In this document: piece after piece, positions 14,152 through 22,505 of the stretch
Layout of the letters: every line of letters begins with the position of its first letter
Position numbering within the stretch: position 1 is the stretch's first letter
Program-made: the position numbers and the translations under genes
Notes under the pieces: model-generated
What the model was told of the DNA's origin: nothing
Databases searched by the model: none
What the model saw: only the letters and a program-made list of their open reading frames with translations
Assembly (NCBI GenBank): GCA_016215705.1
Contig: JACRIR010000018.1
Location: 1 to 30,408, forward strand
Reading direction: 5' to 3'
DNA from: Candidatus Poribacteria bacterium
GTDB taxonomy: Bacteria; Abyssobacteria; SURF-5
DNA: 30,408 nucleotides

Positions 14152-16164
14152 ATGTATTCCCTCGGCGTCGATACAGGCGGAACTTTCACTGATTTCGTTC
14201 TCAGTGACGGTCGCCGAATCAGAGTATACAAGATTCCGTCCACGCCGCAGAATCCCGCTGCTGCTTTCCTCAAGGGTGTCCGGGAGCTTTGCCATCCCGC
14301 TGCGCCGCTGTTTGTCACCCACGGTTCTACAGTCGCAACGAACGCGCTCCTTGAAAGAAAAGGGGCGCGCGTCGCTCTTGTCACAACCGCTGGGTTTGAG
14401 AGTGTCCTGGAAATAGGCCGCCAGAACAGACCATCCCTGTATGACTTTGAGGTTGAGAAACCGCCTCCGCTCGTATCGCGTGAGAATATTTTCGGAGTTC
14501 ATGAGCGCGCCTTGTATGATGGAACAATTCTGAATGAGCCTGAAAAACGAGAAATTGAGGCGATTGCGGAGGCAATAATAGCTCGACACTGCGAGTCAGT
14601 TGCAATCTGCTTCCTGCATTCATATGCGAATCCGAAGAACGAGCGGCTGGTCGAAGAACTGATTGAGAGGTCGATGAGAGAGCGTTGCGGAAATTCCCCC
14701 TTGCCAATCTCCGTTTCGCATCGGGTGCTTCCCGAATACCGCGAATATGAACGCTTCAGCACGACTACGGTGAACGCGTACGTTTCTCCAAAGATGAGCG
14801 TATATCTCGGCTCGATAGAAAAAGATCTGCCGGAGGGCGTTCGCTTGCGAGTGATGCAGTCCAACGGCGGCTCCATGTCTGCTTCCGCCGCCCGCAAAGC
14901 GGCCGCGCAAACAATCCTCTCCGGACCTGCCGGCGGAGTAATCGGCGCTTTCGAAGTGGCGCGCACGGCAGGTTTTGAAAAGGTGATAACACTCGATATG
15001 GGTGGCACCTCAACGGATGTGGGCCTGTGCGACGGCAGTGTATCGCTGCGAACTCGTTCAACTGTGGCCGGCTGCCCTATTGGAATCCCGGTGGTTGATA
15101 TTCACACAGTGGGCGCCGGAGGAGGGTCGATTGCCTGGCTGGATTCGGCGGGGTCGCTGCGTGTCGGCCCTCAAAGCGCGGGGGCAGAGCCGGGACCCGT
15201 CTGCTACGGGCAGGGGAGAAGCTTGACCGTCACAGACGCGAATCTGTGCCTGGGACGATTGTGCGCGAGCCGCTTTCTCGGCGGGAGAATAACGCTTGAC
15301 TTTGACAGAGCAAATGAGCATATGTTAAAATTTGCCAATGACTTAGGAATCCCTGCTGACATGGCGGCTGAGGGTATTCTCAGGGTGGCGAACGCAACAA
15401 TGGAGCGGGCCATCCGCGTCATATCAGTCGAACGGGGACACGATCCGCGCAACTTTTCACTTGTCGCCTTCGGTGGCGCGGGCCCAATGCATGCATGTGA
15501 CCTTGCCCGCGCTCTCTGTATCCCAAGGATAGTCATCCCGCGCAATGCAGGTGTTCTATCTGCCTTCGGGCTACTTATAGCAGATGTCAGCCGGGACTTC
15601 TCGAAAACGGTTCTCTTGAGAGCGGAGGATACTTCTATTCCTCAACTCGACACTCTCTTCTCTCCGCTTGAAGAGCAAGCACTCGAGGAGCTGACGCGAG
15701 AAGGTTTCTCACGGGAGGAAATCATACTGGAGCGGCGTCTCGATGCGCGTTATGTCGGCCAATCGTATGAAGTGACGATTCCCGCCGGGGGCGACTTTCT
15801 TTCGTGCTTTCATTCGGAGCATTTGCGGCTGTATGGCCACTCGAATGGGGCGTGGCCGGTCGAGATCGTCAATGTGAGACTTGCAGCCGCAGGTCGCGTC
15901 GAGAAGCCGCAGTTCTCTCCGGTAGAGGAGACTCGCGACTCGTTTTGCAGTGCGGTCGTCGGAAAAAGCCGGATGGTTTTCGGTGACTTGAAGGTTGACG
16001 CTCCCATTTATGACAGGTCGGAACTGCACGGAGGCAACCGCTTTCGCGGCCCCGCTTTGGTTGTGGAGATGAGCGCGACCACCGTCGTCACTCCGGAGTT
16101 TGAAGCCGGGGTGGACTCTTATGGCAACATCATTATGACTCGTTCTGCGGGAGAATTTCAATGA
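14152..16164 (+). CDS. hyuA: Hydantoinase/5-oxoprolinase family subunit A
   Basis: A 670-residue ATP-dependent ring-opening amidohydrolase subunit of the HyuA/oxoprolinase type. The ASKHA phosphate loop opens the protein, VDTGGTFTDFVL at 6-17. The VTHGSTVATNALLERKG segment is typical, and a second nucleotide motif, LDMGGTSTDVGL, starts near 281. The THTVGAGGGSI-like glycine stretch, GAEPGPVCYGQG and FGGAGPMHACDLA are all present, so the gene is full length. Family members hydrolyse hydantoins, N-methylhydantoin, 5-oxoproline or carboxylate acetone-like substrates (AcxA), always with a HyuB partner. The partner here is at 16980, separated by an HD gene and an inserted repeat. It is 6 nt from nfi and overlaps the HD gene by 4 nt. 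The substrate cannot be chosen from sequence. Confidence 0.92.
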   Translation: MYSLGVDTGGTFTDFVLSDGRRIRVYKIPSTPQNPAAAFLKGVRELCHPAAPLFVTHGSTVATNALLERKGARVALVTTAGFESVLEIGRQNRPSLYDFEVEKPPPLVSRENIFGVHERALYDGTILNEPEKREIEAIAEAIIARHCESVAICFLHSYANPKNERLVEELIERSMRERCGNSPLPISVSHRVLPEYREYERFSTTTVNAYVSPKMSVYLGSIEKDLPEGVRLRVMQSNGGSMSASAARKAAAQTILSGPAGGVIGAFEVARTAGFEKVITLDMGGTSTDVGLCDGSVSLRTRSTVAGCPIGIPVVDIHTVGAGGGSIAWLDSAGSLRVGPQSAGAEPGPVCYGQGRSLTVTDANLCLGRLCASRFLGGRITLDFDRANEHMLKFANDLGIPADMAAEGILRVANATMERAIRVISVERGHDPRNFSLVAFGGAGPMHACDLARALCIPRIVIPRNAGVLSAFGLLIADVSRDFSKTVLLRAEDTSIPQLDTLFSPLEEQALEELTREGFSREEIILERRLDARYVGQSYEVTIPAGGDFLSCFHSEHLRLYGHSNGAWPVEIVNVRLAAAGRVEKPQFSPVEETRDSFCSAVVGKSRMVFGDLKVDAPIYDRSELHGGNRFRGPALVVEMSATTVVTPEFEAGVDSYGNIIMTRSAGEFQ

Positions 16165-16706
16165 ATCGAGAAGAGGCGCTTGAGTTGTTGAATGAACACG
16201 TGAAGACTAAGAATCTGAACAAACATATGCTCGCCGTGGAGGCTTGCATGCGTTCGCTCGCCGGCCGACTCGGAGAGAATCCGGATGAATGGGCGATCGC
16301 GGGTCTGCTGCATGACCTCGATTACGATCAGACGGTCAACGATTTCCCCAGGCATGGGTTCGTGACCGAGGAGCTATTGAAGGACAAGGGAATATCGCCA
16401 AAGATAATCGACGCCATCAAGGCCCATACGGGACACACTCCCATAGTGAACAATATGGACCTTGCTCTCTATGCGATCGACCCGGTCACAGGGCTGATTG
16501 TCGCAGCGGGCCTCATGCATCCGACAAAAAAACTCGCGAATGTAGATGTTCAATTCATCATGAAACGTTTCAAAGAAAAGCGGTTCGCTGCGGGCGCCAA
16601 CCGAGAGCAGATTCGGAAATGTGAAGGCTTGGGCCTGGCGCTCGAGGAATTTGTCGGCATATGCCTCGCGGCTATGCAGGGTATAGCCGGCGAATTGGGA
16701 CTCTAG
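16161..16706 (+). CDS. HD-domain phosphohydrolase-like protein
   Basis: A 181-residue HD-superfamily protein. Candidate metal ligands are H22, the HD pair H51-D52 in GLLHDLDYD, H65 in FPRHGF, H89/H92 in AHTGH, and D107 in YAIDPVTGL. This order matches small HDIG-type hydrolases acting on nucleotide or phosphate-containing substrates. The product is about the usual size for a single HD domain. The ATG overlaps the hyuA stop (ATGA), so it is translationally coupled to hydantoinase A. Its stop codon TAG at 16704-16706 lies inside the left end of the inverted-repeat element that follows, so the extreme C-terminus may have been reshaped by the insertion. The substrate is unknown. Confidence 0.82.
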   Translation: MNREEALELLNEHVKTKNLNKHMLAVEACMRSLAGRLGENPDEWAIAGLLHDLDYDQTVNDFPRHGFVTEELLKDKGISPKIIDAIKAHTGHTPIVNNMDLALYAIDPVTGLIVAAGLMHPTKKLANVDVQFIMKRFKEKRFAAGANREQIRKCEGLGLALEEFVGICLAAMQGIAGELGL

Positions 16707-16834
16707 TGTAGTGTCTCAGAAATAACTTGAAGCGTTGCGAAGGGGACGGTCCCAGATTTACGGGCGCTTTGCGCCGTAGAATCGGGACTGTCCCCGAAGA
16801 TCAATGTAAAGAAGCGTTAGAGACACTACTCTAG
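16704..16834. mobile_element. MITE-like 131-bp inverted-repeat element
   Basis: The ends are inverted repeats: TAGTGTAGTGTCTC at 16704-16717 against the complement of GAGACACTACTCTA at 16820-16833, 13 of 14 bases matching. A second, inner pair is GGGGACGGTCCC near 16742 and GGGACTGTCCCC near 16784. The centre is ACGGGCGC-TTT-GCGCCGT, so almost the whole element can fold back on itself. It has no coding capacity. It sits between the HD gene and hydantoinase B, splitting what would otherwise be a continuous hyuA-HD-hyuB operon, and supplies the HD gene's stop codon. No target-site duplication is obvious. Confidence 0.65.
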
Positions 16835-16979
16835 GAATTGTCCCGCAATTAACCACCGGGGCGAGGCCGCTGTGGGCGCGAATCTGTTCGCACCACGTTT
16901 CCGGTCTCCTTTCGCCTTGGCATGCGAACGAATTCCCACATACGCAATGCGGGACTGATTCTGCATGGCTTGTTCGAGT

Positions 16980-18536
16980 ATGGTTGACGCTATCACACTA
17001 GAAATCTTCAAGAACCTGTTCGGTTCCGTTGCCGAAGAGATGGGGGTGGTGCTCCAGCGCACCGGCTTTTCACCCAACATCAAAGAGCGGCTGGACTTCT
17101 CATGCGCTGTTTTTGACCAGAAAGCCGACATGGTTGCTCAGGCCGCGCATATCCCCGTTCATTTAGGCTCCATGCCCCTATCAGTGCAAAGCGCAGTGCA
17201 GGACGTTCCAATGGAACCCGGCGACGTCGCAATATTGAACGATCCGTACCGAGGCGGGACGCATCTGCCGGATGTGACAATGGTAGCCCCGGTGTTTCTC
17301 GGCGAACCACGTCCCACTTTCTACGTTGCAAGCCGGGCCCATCACGCAGATGTAGGCGGTTCGACGCCGGGTTCGATGCCCCTCTCAACGTCGATTTTTC
17401 AGGAGGGTCTGAGAATACCGCCGCTGAAGATCATGGCGAAAGGGAAACCCGTGCCGGATGTCCTTTCGATGTTTCTCGCAAATGTGAGAACTCCGGAAGA
17501 GAGAGAGGGCGACATTTCCGCGCAACTTGCCGCCTGCGCAACCGGCGGTAAGAGGCTTGCCGAAATGACTGCGCGTTACGGACTGGATGAACTGAAGAGT
17601 CATGCCGCCGCGTTGCAGGATTATTCCGAGACCCTTATGCGACAATGTATTTCGCGGATACCGTCCGGCAGATACGGTTTTCAGGATTTTATGGATGACG
17701 ACGGCGTAACTGACGAGAAAATCCCTATTGTCGTTACGATAACCGTCGAGCATGATAGCGCCACCATCGACTTTTCGGGAACGGCGGCGCAGGTTAAGGG
17801 GTGTGTAAACGCCGTTCTTGCGATCACCGTTTCTTGCGTATTCTATGTCTTCCGATGCCTTGCCGGAGAGAATATCCCTTCTAACTCAGGCTGCATGAGA
17901 CCGATAACCGTGTCGGCGCCGTTAGGCACGCTTGTAAATGCGCTCCCACCCGCTGCCGTCGCAGGCGGCAACGTCGAAACTTCGCAGCGAATAGTGGACG
18001 TCCTGCTCGGAGCGCTGGCGAAGGCGCTTCCGCGTCAAATCCCGGCCGCAAGTTGTGGAAGCATGAACAATGTGTCAATCGGCGGTTACGACTGCATACG
18101 GCGTCGTCCCTTTGCGTACTATGAGACACTAGCGGGCGGGATGGGCGCGCGGCCCGACAAAGACGGCGTCAGCGCGGTCCACTCCCACATGACAAACACC
18201 ATGAATACTCCCGTCGAGGTAATTGAAAATGCCTATCCGCTGAGAGTTTTGTGCTACAATATCAGGCAAGACTCAGGCGGATCGGGAGTGCGCCGGGGGG
18301 GAGACGGCTTAATAAGAGAATACGAATTGCTCTGCGACTCAAGCGTTTCGATTCTGTCGGAGAGGCGTCGCTACGCTCCTTACGGACTTGACGGAGGTAA
18401 GGACGGCCGGAGGGGCGAGAACCATCTGTTCAGGAACGGCGAGTGGAAGAGTCTGCCGTCGAAGGCAAATCTCGATTGCAGAAAAGGAGAGCGTTTGCGC
18501 ATTATGACTCCTGGCGGGGGCGGATATGGCCGATAG
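16980..18536 (+). CDS. hyuB: Hydantoinase/5-oxoprolinase family subunit B
   Basis: A 518-residue HyuB-type subunit, the partner of HyuA in ATP-dependent opening of cyclic amide or imide rings. The opening VDAITLEIFKN followed by EEMGVVLQRTGFSPNIKER is the family signature. NDPYRGGTHLPDVT, SRAHHADVGGSTPGSM, GNVETSQRIVD and the final MTPGGGGYG are also present. Family alignment favours the ATG at 16980; an in-frame ATG at 16965 would add MACSS, and neither has a good ribosome-binding site. About 270 bp, including a MITE-like repeat, separate it from the HD gene, so it may rely on readthrough or its own promoter. Its last 11 nt overlap the VWA/FHA protein gene. Confidence 0.91.
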   Translation: MVDAITLEIFKNLFGSVAEEMGVVLQRTGFSPNIKERLDFSCAVFDQKADMVAQAAHIPVHLGSMPLSVQSAVQDVPMEPGDVAILNDPYRGGTHLPDVTMVAPVFLGEPRPTFYVASRAHHADVGGSTPGSMPLSTSIFQEGLRIPPLKIMAKGKPVPDVLSMFLANVRTPEEREGDISAQLAACATGGKRLAEMTARYGLDELKSHAAALQDYSETLMRQCISRIPSGRYGFQDFMDDDGVTDEKIPIVVTITVEHDSATIDFSGTAAQVKGCVNAVLAITVSCVFYVFRCLAGENIPSNSGCMRPITVSAPLGTLVNALPPAAVAGGNVETSQRIVDVLLGALAKALPRQIPAASCGSMNNVSIGGYDCIRRRPFAYYETLAGGMGARPDKDGVSAVHSHMTNTMNTPVEVIENAYPLRVLCYNIRQDSGGSGVRRGGDGLIREYELLCDSSVSILSERRRYAPYGLDGGKDGRRGENHLFRNGEWKSLPSKANLDCRKGERLRIMTPGGGGYGR

Positions 18537-21015
18537 GAAGAAAAGTCGATACACGGGAACAGTGACACTGCTGCGGTTCATTGTCTTCGTTGGCTTGTTC
18601 TTGGGAATAGGTCTGTCCAGCCCGTTTGCCGGCGCATGGGAAGACAACCGGACACTGATATTCGTCATCGACTCGTCTGGGAACATGTCCCCATATCTGT
18701 CCAGCATCAAAGGAGTGATTCTGACCTGTGCGGACCAATCGAGGGAAGGGGATTATCTTGGAATTGTCGCATGTTCTGACATGGCAAAGCTGCTGCTGAG
18801 CAAGAAAATCGGCGGGCCGAGAGATCAGAAGTCCATAAGCATGATGCTTGACGCAATGACCGCGGATGGCGCGACAGCCGATGTCGCAGGCGGAATAGTC
18901 CGGGCGTTGGAAGAAACCGCGACACTCAAACGCAAGGGCGACAAGAACGTCAAGGGCATTGTCGTTGTCTCGGCATCCGAATCGACCGGGAACGAAAGTG
19001 TCGCCGAGGCGCTTGAGAAGGCGTTGCGCGATGCGTCAAAATCTGTTGACAACAACGAATGGTATATCCAGTACTGCTATCTCAATGGCAAGCGCAACGC
19101 GCAAGTCGAGAGCTTTGTGTCCTCTGTCGGCGGACTCTCCTATGATGTCAGCGCGCTACAGTCCGGTGACGCGACGGAAACGATTGCGGAACTCTATAAA
19201 ATCGTCTCTACACCGGAAGAACTCTGCGCGGTGCGCGTGCTCGACCTTAAGAATACGGTCCTGGCTAAAGGGGCTGAGGGCGGGGATTGGGCGCCGCTCA
19301 AGACCGGCGCCGGCGTCCCGGCCCAAACACTTCTAAAAGTCGCAACAGAGTCGCGCGCCGTCCTTGCGCTCGGCGACTATGGTGAGATCGGGCTCGACCC
19401 CGAGGCAGACCTCGCGTTGATAAGTATGAAGAACGACCCTCTCAAACATCGGGCTATTTTTCGTTTCTCCTTGAATACTGGTTCCATGTGGCTGCATTTT
19501 GGCGAGAAACCGGCAAGTACGCTGCAAGTAGACGCGAACGGAGGGCGGCTGTTGGTGACGGGCGAAGCGGCGACAGTGAGCCGTTTGACGGAAACCGGTG
19601 ACCTTCAAGTGAACTCTTTTTGTGATTCGTTGTCGGTCGCCGTTGCGGGAAAGGATGCTGAGCCGATTAACGTCGCGTTGAACCAGTCGACGCGCCTCGG
19701 CGGCGGCCAAATACTTGCGCAGGCCGACCCCTCAGAGGCTTCCGTAATCGAGGAATGGAAGTCATGGAGCAAAGCGCTTGTCGGAAAAACGTCTCTGGCC
19801 GTGCTCGATTTTAGTATCCCCGAGGTCGTGTTTCCTCACAAGACAATAAAGCTCGGCCCCGTGAGATCGGGCGGCTCAGAGGCTGCGACATTCACAATTC
19901 AGATTGTGGGAGCGGCTGACGCATTAAAGGTGAAAATGGCGGTGGACACCTCGATAGACCTGCCCGAGGGCCTCTCTTTGTCGACTGGCGTCGTCGACGG
20001 CGACAGACCGGACAGGAAAGTCTTGGCGGTGAAAGTTGACGGCACGCAGGGTTTTCGCGCGACCAGAAGAGAGAAGCACGAAGGACTCCTCAAGATTGTG
20101 CCCGCTCCCGATTCCGGGATCGTTTTCAAAACAATACCGGTTCAACTCACGATAACAACAAAGGGAGCCTTGGTTCCTCCCCGGATTCTGGCTTTGGGAA
20201 TATTCGCGGTTCTGGCAGGGGTATGCGCGGCAGGGATCAGCTTTGCGCGCCGGGCCAGGAAGGCGGAGCGCCCAAGGCCGCACCGCGTCATAGGACGTCT
20301 GATTGCGGTCAACGATCCGACGGGAGGCCGCGTAGGCACCATAAACCTGGAGGAGATAAGCACAAAGTCGAGCCGCCTTTCGCTGGTGATTGGCAGCAAC
20401 AGAACTGCGGAAGTAAGATTGAAACATGCTTCAGTTAGTCCCGATCACTGTACGCTGGGGGCGAATCTGGCGGGTGATCGCCTGCTGACGTACATCGAGC
20501 CGATTGGCTCCGCCAAAGTGAGCGTCAACGGCGAGGCTATCCGCTCAAGCACGTGTCTCAACGATGGGGCCAAAATCGAAATCGGCGATTTTATCTACCA
20601 GTTCGAGGATACCCAATTCTACAAGAAAGTCGAAGTTGTCTATAAGAACGGAAAACAGCTGGCCGGCATCCTCGATGTAGCCGGCATGGACGCGGAAGGC
20701 TTCAAAATAAGTCCGACGGACGCCGTATCAACCAGCGAACGGGCGCGCGTGAAATTCTCGGATATACGCTCGGTCACTTTTCATCGCAGGGCCATCGATA
20801 TGTTCGCGCAAAAGTCACGGTCGGGAGTGAAACCCGATACCATGAAGCGCGTGGAATTGATGTTCAAGAAGGGGGCCACTATTAGCGGATATGTCCAGCG
20901 GGAATACACCGAGGGACGCCATCGCTACATTGAACTCCTGCCGCTCGAATTGGAAAGCATTATCGACTATATAGTCGTTGATTATTCATCCGTGGTGGAG
21001 AAGAAGTTCACCTAA
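18526..21015 (+). CDS. Membrane protein with VWA, FecR-like, FHA-like and duplicated C-terminal domains
   Basis: An 829-residue protein. Residues 13-37 form a signal sequence or anchor ending AGA. Residues 43-225 resemble a von Willebrand A domain, but the MIDAS is DSSGN (49-53), with Asn instead of the last Ser. Residues about 270-400 resemble a FecR domain (FSLNTGSMWLHFG, then DANGGRLLVTGEA). One transmembrane helix lies at about 552-573, followed by a basic stop-transfer RRARK. The predicted cytoplasmic part has an FHA-like domain at about 614-695 (LVIGSNRTAEVRLKHASVSPDHC, then VSVNGEAI), whose usual phosphothreonine-binding Arg after the first Gly is Ser. The C-terminus has two similar units, VEVVYKNGKQLAGIL (702-716) and VELMFKKGATISGYV (776-790), like DUF6982-type beta domains. 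The gene starts inside hyuB (11-nt overlap). It is probably an envelope sensor or scaffold; the function is unknown. Confidence 0.8.
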   Translation: MADRKKSRYTGTVTLLRFIVFVGLFLGIGLSSPFAGAWEDNRTLIFVIDSSGNMSPYLSSIKGVILTCADQSREGDYLGIVACSDMAKLLLSKKIGGPRDQKSISMMLDAMTADGATADVAGGIVRALEETATLKRKGDKNVKGIVVVSASESTGNESVAEALEKALRDASKSVDNNEWYIQYCYLNGKRNAQVESFVSSVGGLSYDVSALQSGDATETIAELYKIVSTPEELCAVRVLDLKNTVLAKGAEGGDWAPLKTGAGVPAQTLLKVATESRAVLALGDYGEIGLDPEADLALISMKNDPLKHRAIFRFSLNTGSMWLHFGEKPASTLQVDANGGRLLVTGEAATVSRLTETGDLQVNSFCDSLSVAVAGKDAEPINVALNQSTRLGGGQILAQADPSEASVIEEWKSWSKALVGKTSLAVLDFSIPEVVFPHKTIKLGPVRSGGSEAATFTIQIVGAADALKVKMAVDTSIDLPEGLSLSTGVVDGDRPDRKVLAVKVDGTQGFRATRREKHEGLLKIVPAPDSGIVFKTIPVQLTITTKGALVPPRILALGIFAVLAGVCAAGISFARRARKAERPRPHRVIGRLIAVNDPTGGRVGTINLEEISTKSSRLSLVIGSNRTAEVRLKHASVSPDHCTLGANLAGDRLLTYIEPIGSAKVSVNGEAIRSSTCLNDGAKIEIGDFIYQFEDTQFYKKVEVVYKNGKQLAGILDVAGMDAEGFKISPTDAVSTSERARVKFSDIRSVTFHRRAIDMFAQKSRSGVKPDTMKRVELMFKKGATISGYVQREYTEGRHRYIELLPLELESIIDYIVVDYSSVVEKKFT

Positions 21016-21059
21016 GTATATACTTTCATACGGACGGTCACGTATCCCCGGTCTTACGT

Positions 21060-21083
21060 GGGGGCGACCCGGTGGGTCGCCCT
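21060..21083. repeat. GGGCGACCC-GGT-GGGTCGCCC hairpin repeat
   Basis: Nine-base perfect inverted arms (21062-21070 and 21074-21082) enclose a 3-nt loop, in the GTGGGGGCGACC context typical of the dispersed palindrome family of this window. It lies 45 nt after the VWA/FHA gene stop and just before galactokinase. No T-run follows, so it is not a classical terminator. Confidence 0.75.
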
Positions 21084-21152
21084 TGCATCCGTGCCGTGGT
21101 GAGAAACGTGATTGAATCTGTGAAACCGACCACCAAGGAATACCAGACAGTT

Positions 21153-22310
21153 ATGAACGAAACTGAGAGCCTCTTGACAAGACGGTTCTATGAACGGTTC
21201 GGCGGCAAACCGCAGGTCAGTCTTTGGGCTCCGGGACGAGTCAATCTCATTGGCGAACACACGGACTATAATGACGGTTACGTGCTGCCTATCGCGATCG
21301 GCAGAAGAATATATGCGGCCGGAGCCGCCAGTGGAAACGATACCGTTACCATCGTTTCAGGAAACATCAAAGGCGAGGTCGTCTTCGATATAAACCGGAT
21401 CGAGCCATCGGGAGATTGGGGCGACTATGCCAGGGGCATAGTGGCGAAGACTCGTCGGGAACAGCGCCCGCTTGCCGGCTTCAACGCGTTCTTCCTGGGC
21501 AATCTGCCGATTGGAGCAGGCGTTAGCAGTTCGGCCGCTATGGAAGTGGTTGTCTGCTATCTCCTCCAAAAACTGTTCGGATACTCTATACCCCCTGCAG
21601 GGGCCGCGCTCCTGTGCCAGCAGGCTGAGCATGAATTCGCCGGAACGCGCTGCGGAATAATGGATCAATTCGTTTCGGTCATGGGCCTTGAAGGAAAGGC
21701 ATTGTTCCTTGACTGTCGCACGCTTGAGTTCAAGCACGTGCCCCTCTCGCTGGGCGATTACTCGCTCGTCGCTTGCGACTCGCGTGTCGAGCGAGGCTTG
21801 GCCACTTCGGAATACAACCGGAGAAGGGCGGAATGCGAACAAGGGGTCCGCATACTGGCTCAACGCTTCGAGGGCGTGCGCGCGCTTCGGGATGTCTCTT
21901 TGTCTCAGTTGGAGGAATGCTCTACGTTGGTGGAACCGACCATATTTCGCAGATGCCGCCACGTGGTAACCGAGAACGCGCGAGTGCTGGAAGCAATCGA
22001 GGCGATGCGAACAGGCAATGTGGAAAAGTTCGGGCGCCTCATGAACACTTCCCACGACAGTTTGAAGGACGATTATGAAGTGAGTTGCGCCCAGTTGGAC
22101 CTGCTCGTGAACACTGCCCGGTCCGTCAGGGGCGTGCTCGGCTCGAGACTGACCGGCGCGGGATTCGGCGGCTCCACAATCAATCTAGTCCATAACTCCG
22201 CAATCGACCTGTTTCAGAACACGCTTACGGAAGCGTACCTGAAAGCGTTCGACACAGTCCCCAGATTCTTCGAGTGTGTCGCATCAAATGGCGCAGAACA
22301 CGCGCGCTAA
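21153..22310 (+). CDS. galK: Galactokinase
   Basis: A 385-residue GHMP kinase that phosphorylates galactose at C1 in the Leloir pathway. The galactokinase signature GRVNLIGEHTDYNDGYVLP is at 28-46. The ATP loop LPIGAGVSSSAAME is at 118-131, the catalytic-base region GTRCGIMDQF has D171, and the third motif is LTGAGFGGSTINLV near the C-terminus. The frame is open upstream to 21072, but that would run into the hairpin repeat. The ATG at 21153 gives the standard length and the normal distance to the signature; a GTG at 21108 is an alternative. No epimerase or uridylyltransferase gene is adjacent, so the rest of the pathway must lie elsewhere, or the enzyme may serve a related sugar. Confidence 0.92.
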   Translation: MNETESLLTRRFYERFGGKPQVSLWAPGRVNLIGEHTDYNDGYVLPIAIGRRIYAAGAASGNDTVTIVSGNIKGEVVFDINRIEPSGDWGDYARGIVAKTRREQRPLAGFNAFFLGNLPIGAGVSSSAAMEVVVCYLLQKLFGYSIPPAGAALLCQQAEHEFAGTRCGIMDQFVSVMGLEGKALFLDCRTLEFKHVPLSLGDYSLVACDSRVERGLATSEYNRRRAECEQGVRILAQRFEGVRALRDVSLSQLEECSTLVEPTIFRRCRHVVTENARVLEAIEAMRTGNVEKFGRLMNTSHDSLKDDYEVSCAQLDLLVNTARSVRGVLGSRLTGAGFGGSTINLVHNSAIDLFQNTLTEAYLKAFDTVPRFFECVASNGAEHAR

Positions 22311-22396
22311 GAAACCGTCCGCTGATTGCACAGGCTCGAGTTCATTCGTACAGTTTACAGGGAACCGGGCCTGAACGTCACCTTGAGTCCTTCGCC

Positions 22397-22423
22397 GTCA
22401 TTCTTCGCTCGGCCCGGAATGAC
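22397..22423. repeat. GTCATTCTTCGCTC..GGAATGAC short inverted repeat
   Basis: GTCATT and AATGAC arms enclose a TTCGCTCGGCCCGG-type core in the 195-bp spacer after galactokinase. It is the same style of dispersed word-like spacer repeat as 3326-3350. Nothing else is recognised in this spacer apart from the strong GGGAGGA ribosome-binding site just before 22506. Confidence 0.5.
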
Positions 22424-22505
22424 CATCATCGTCGGGATGCCGACCGATGTCTACGCCGTAGAGTTCGAAAAGCGCTCGATGTGAGAGGCCACGCGGGAGG
22501 AAATA

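Noticed and set aside
21060-21083. Rho-independent terminator after the VWA/FHA gene
   Set aside because: The stem is good but no T-run follows, and the same hairpin family occurs at sites that are not gene ends.
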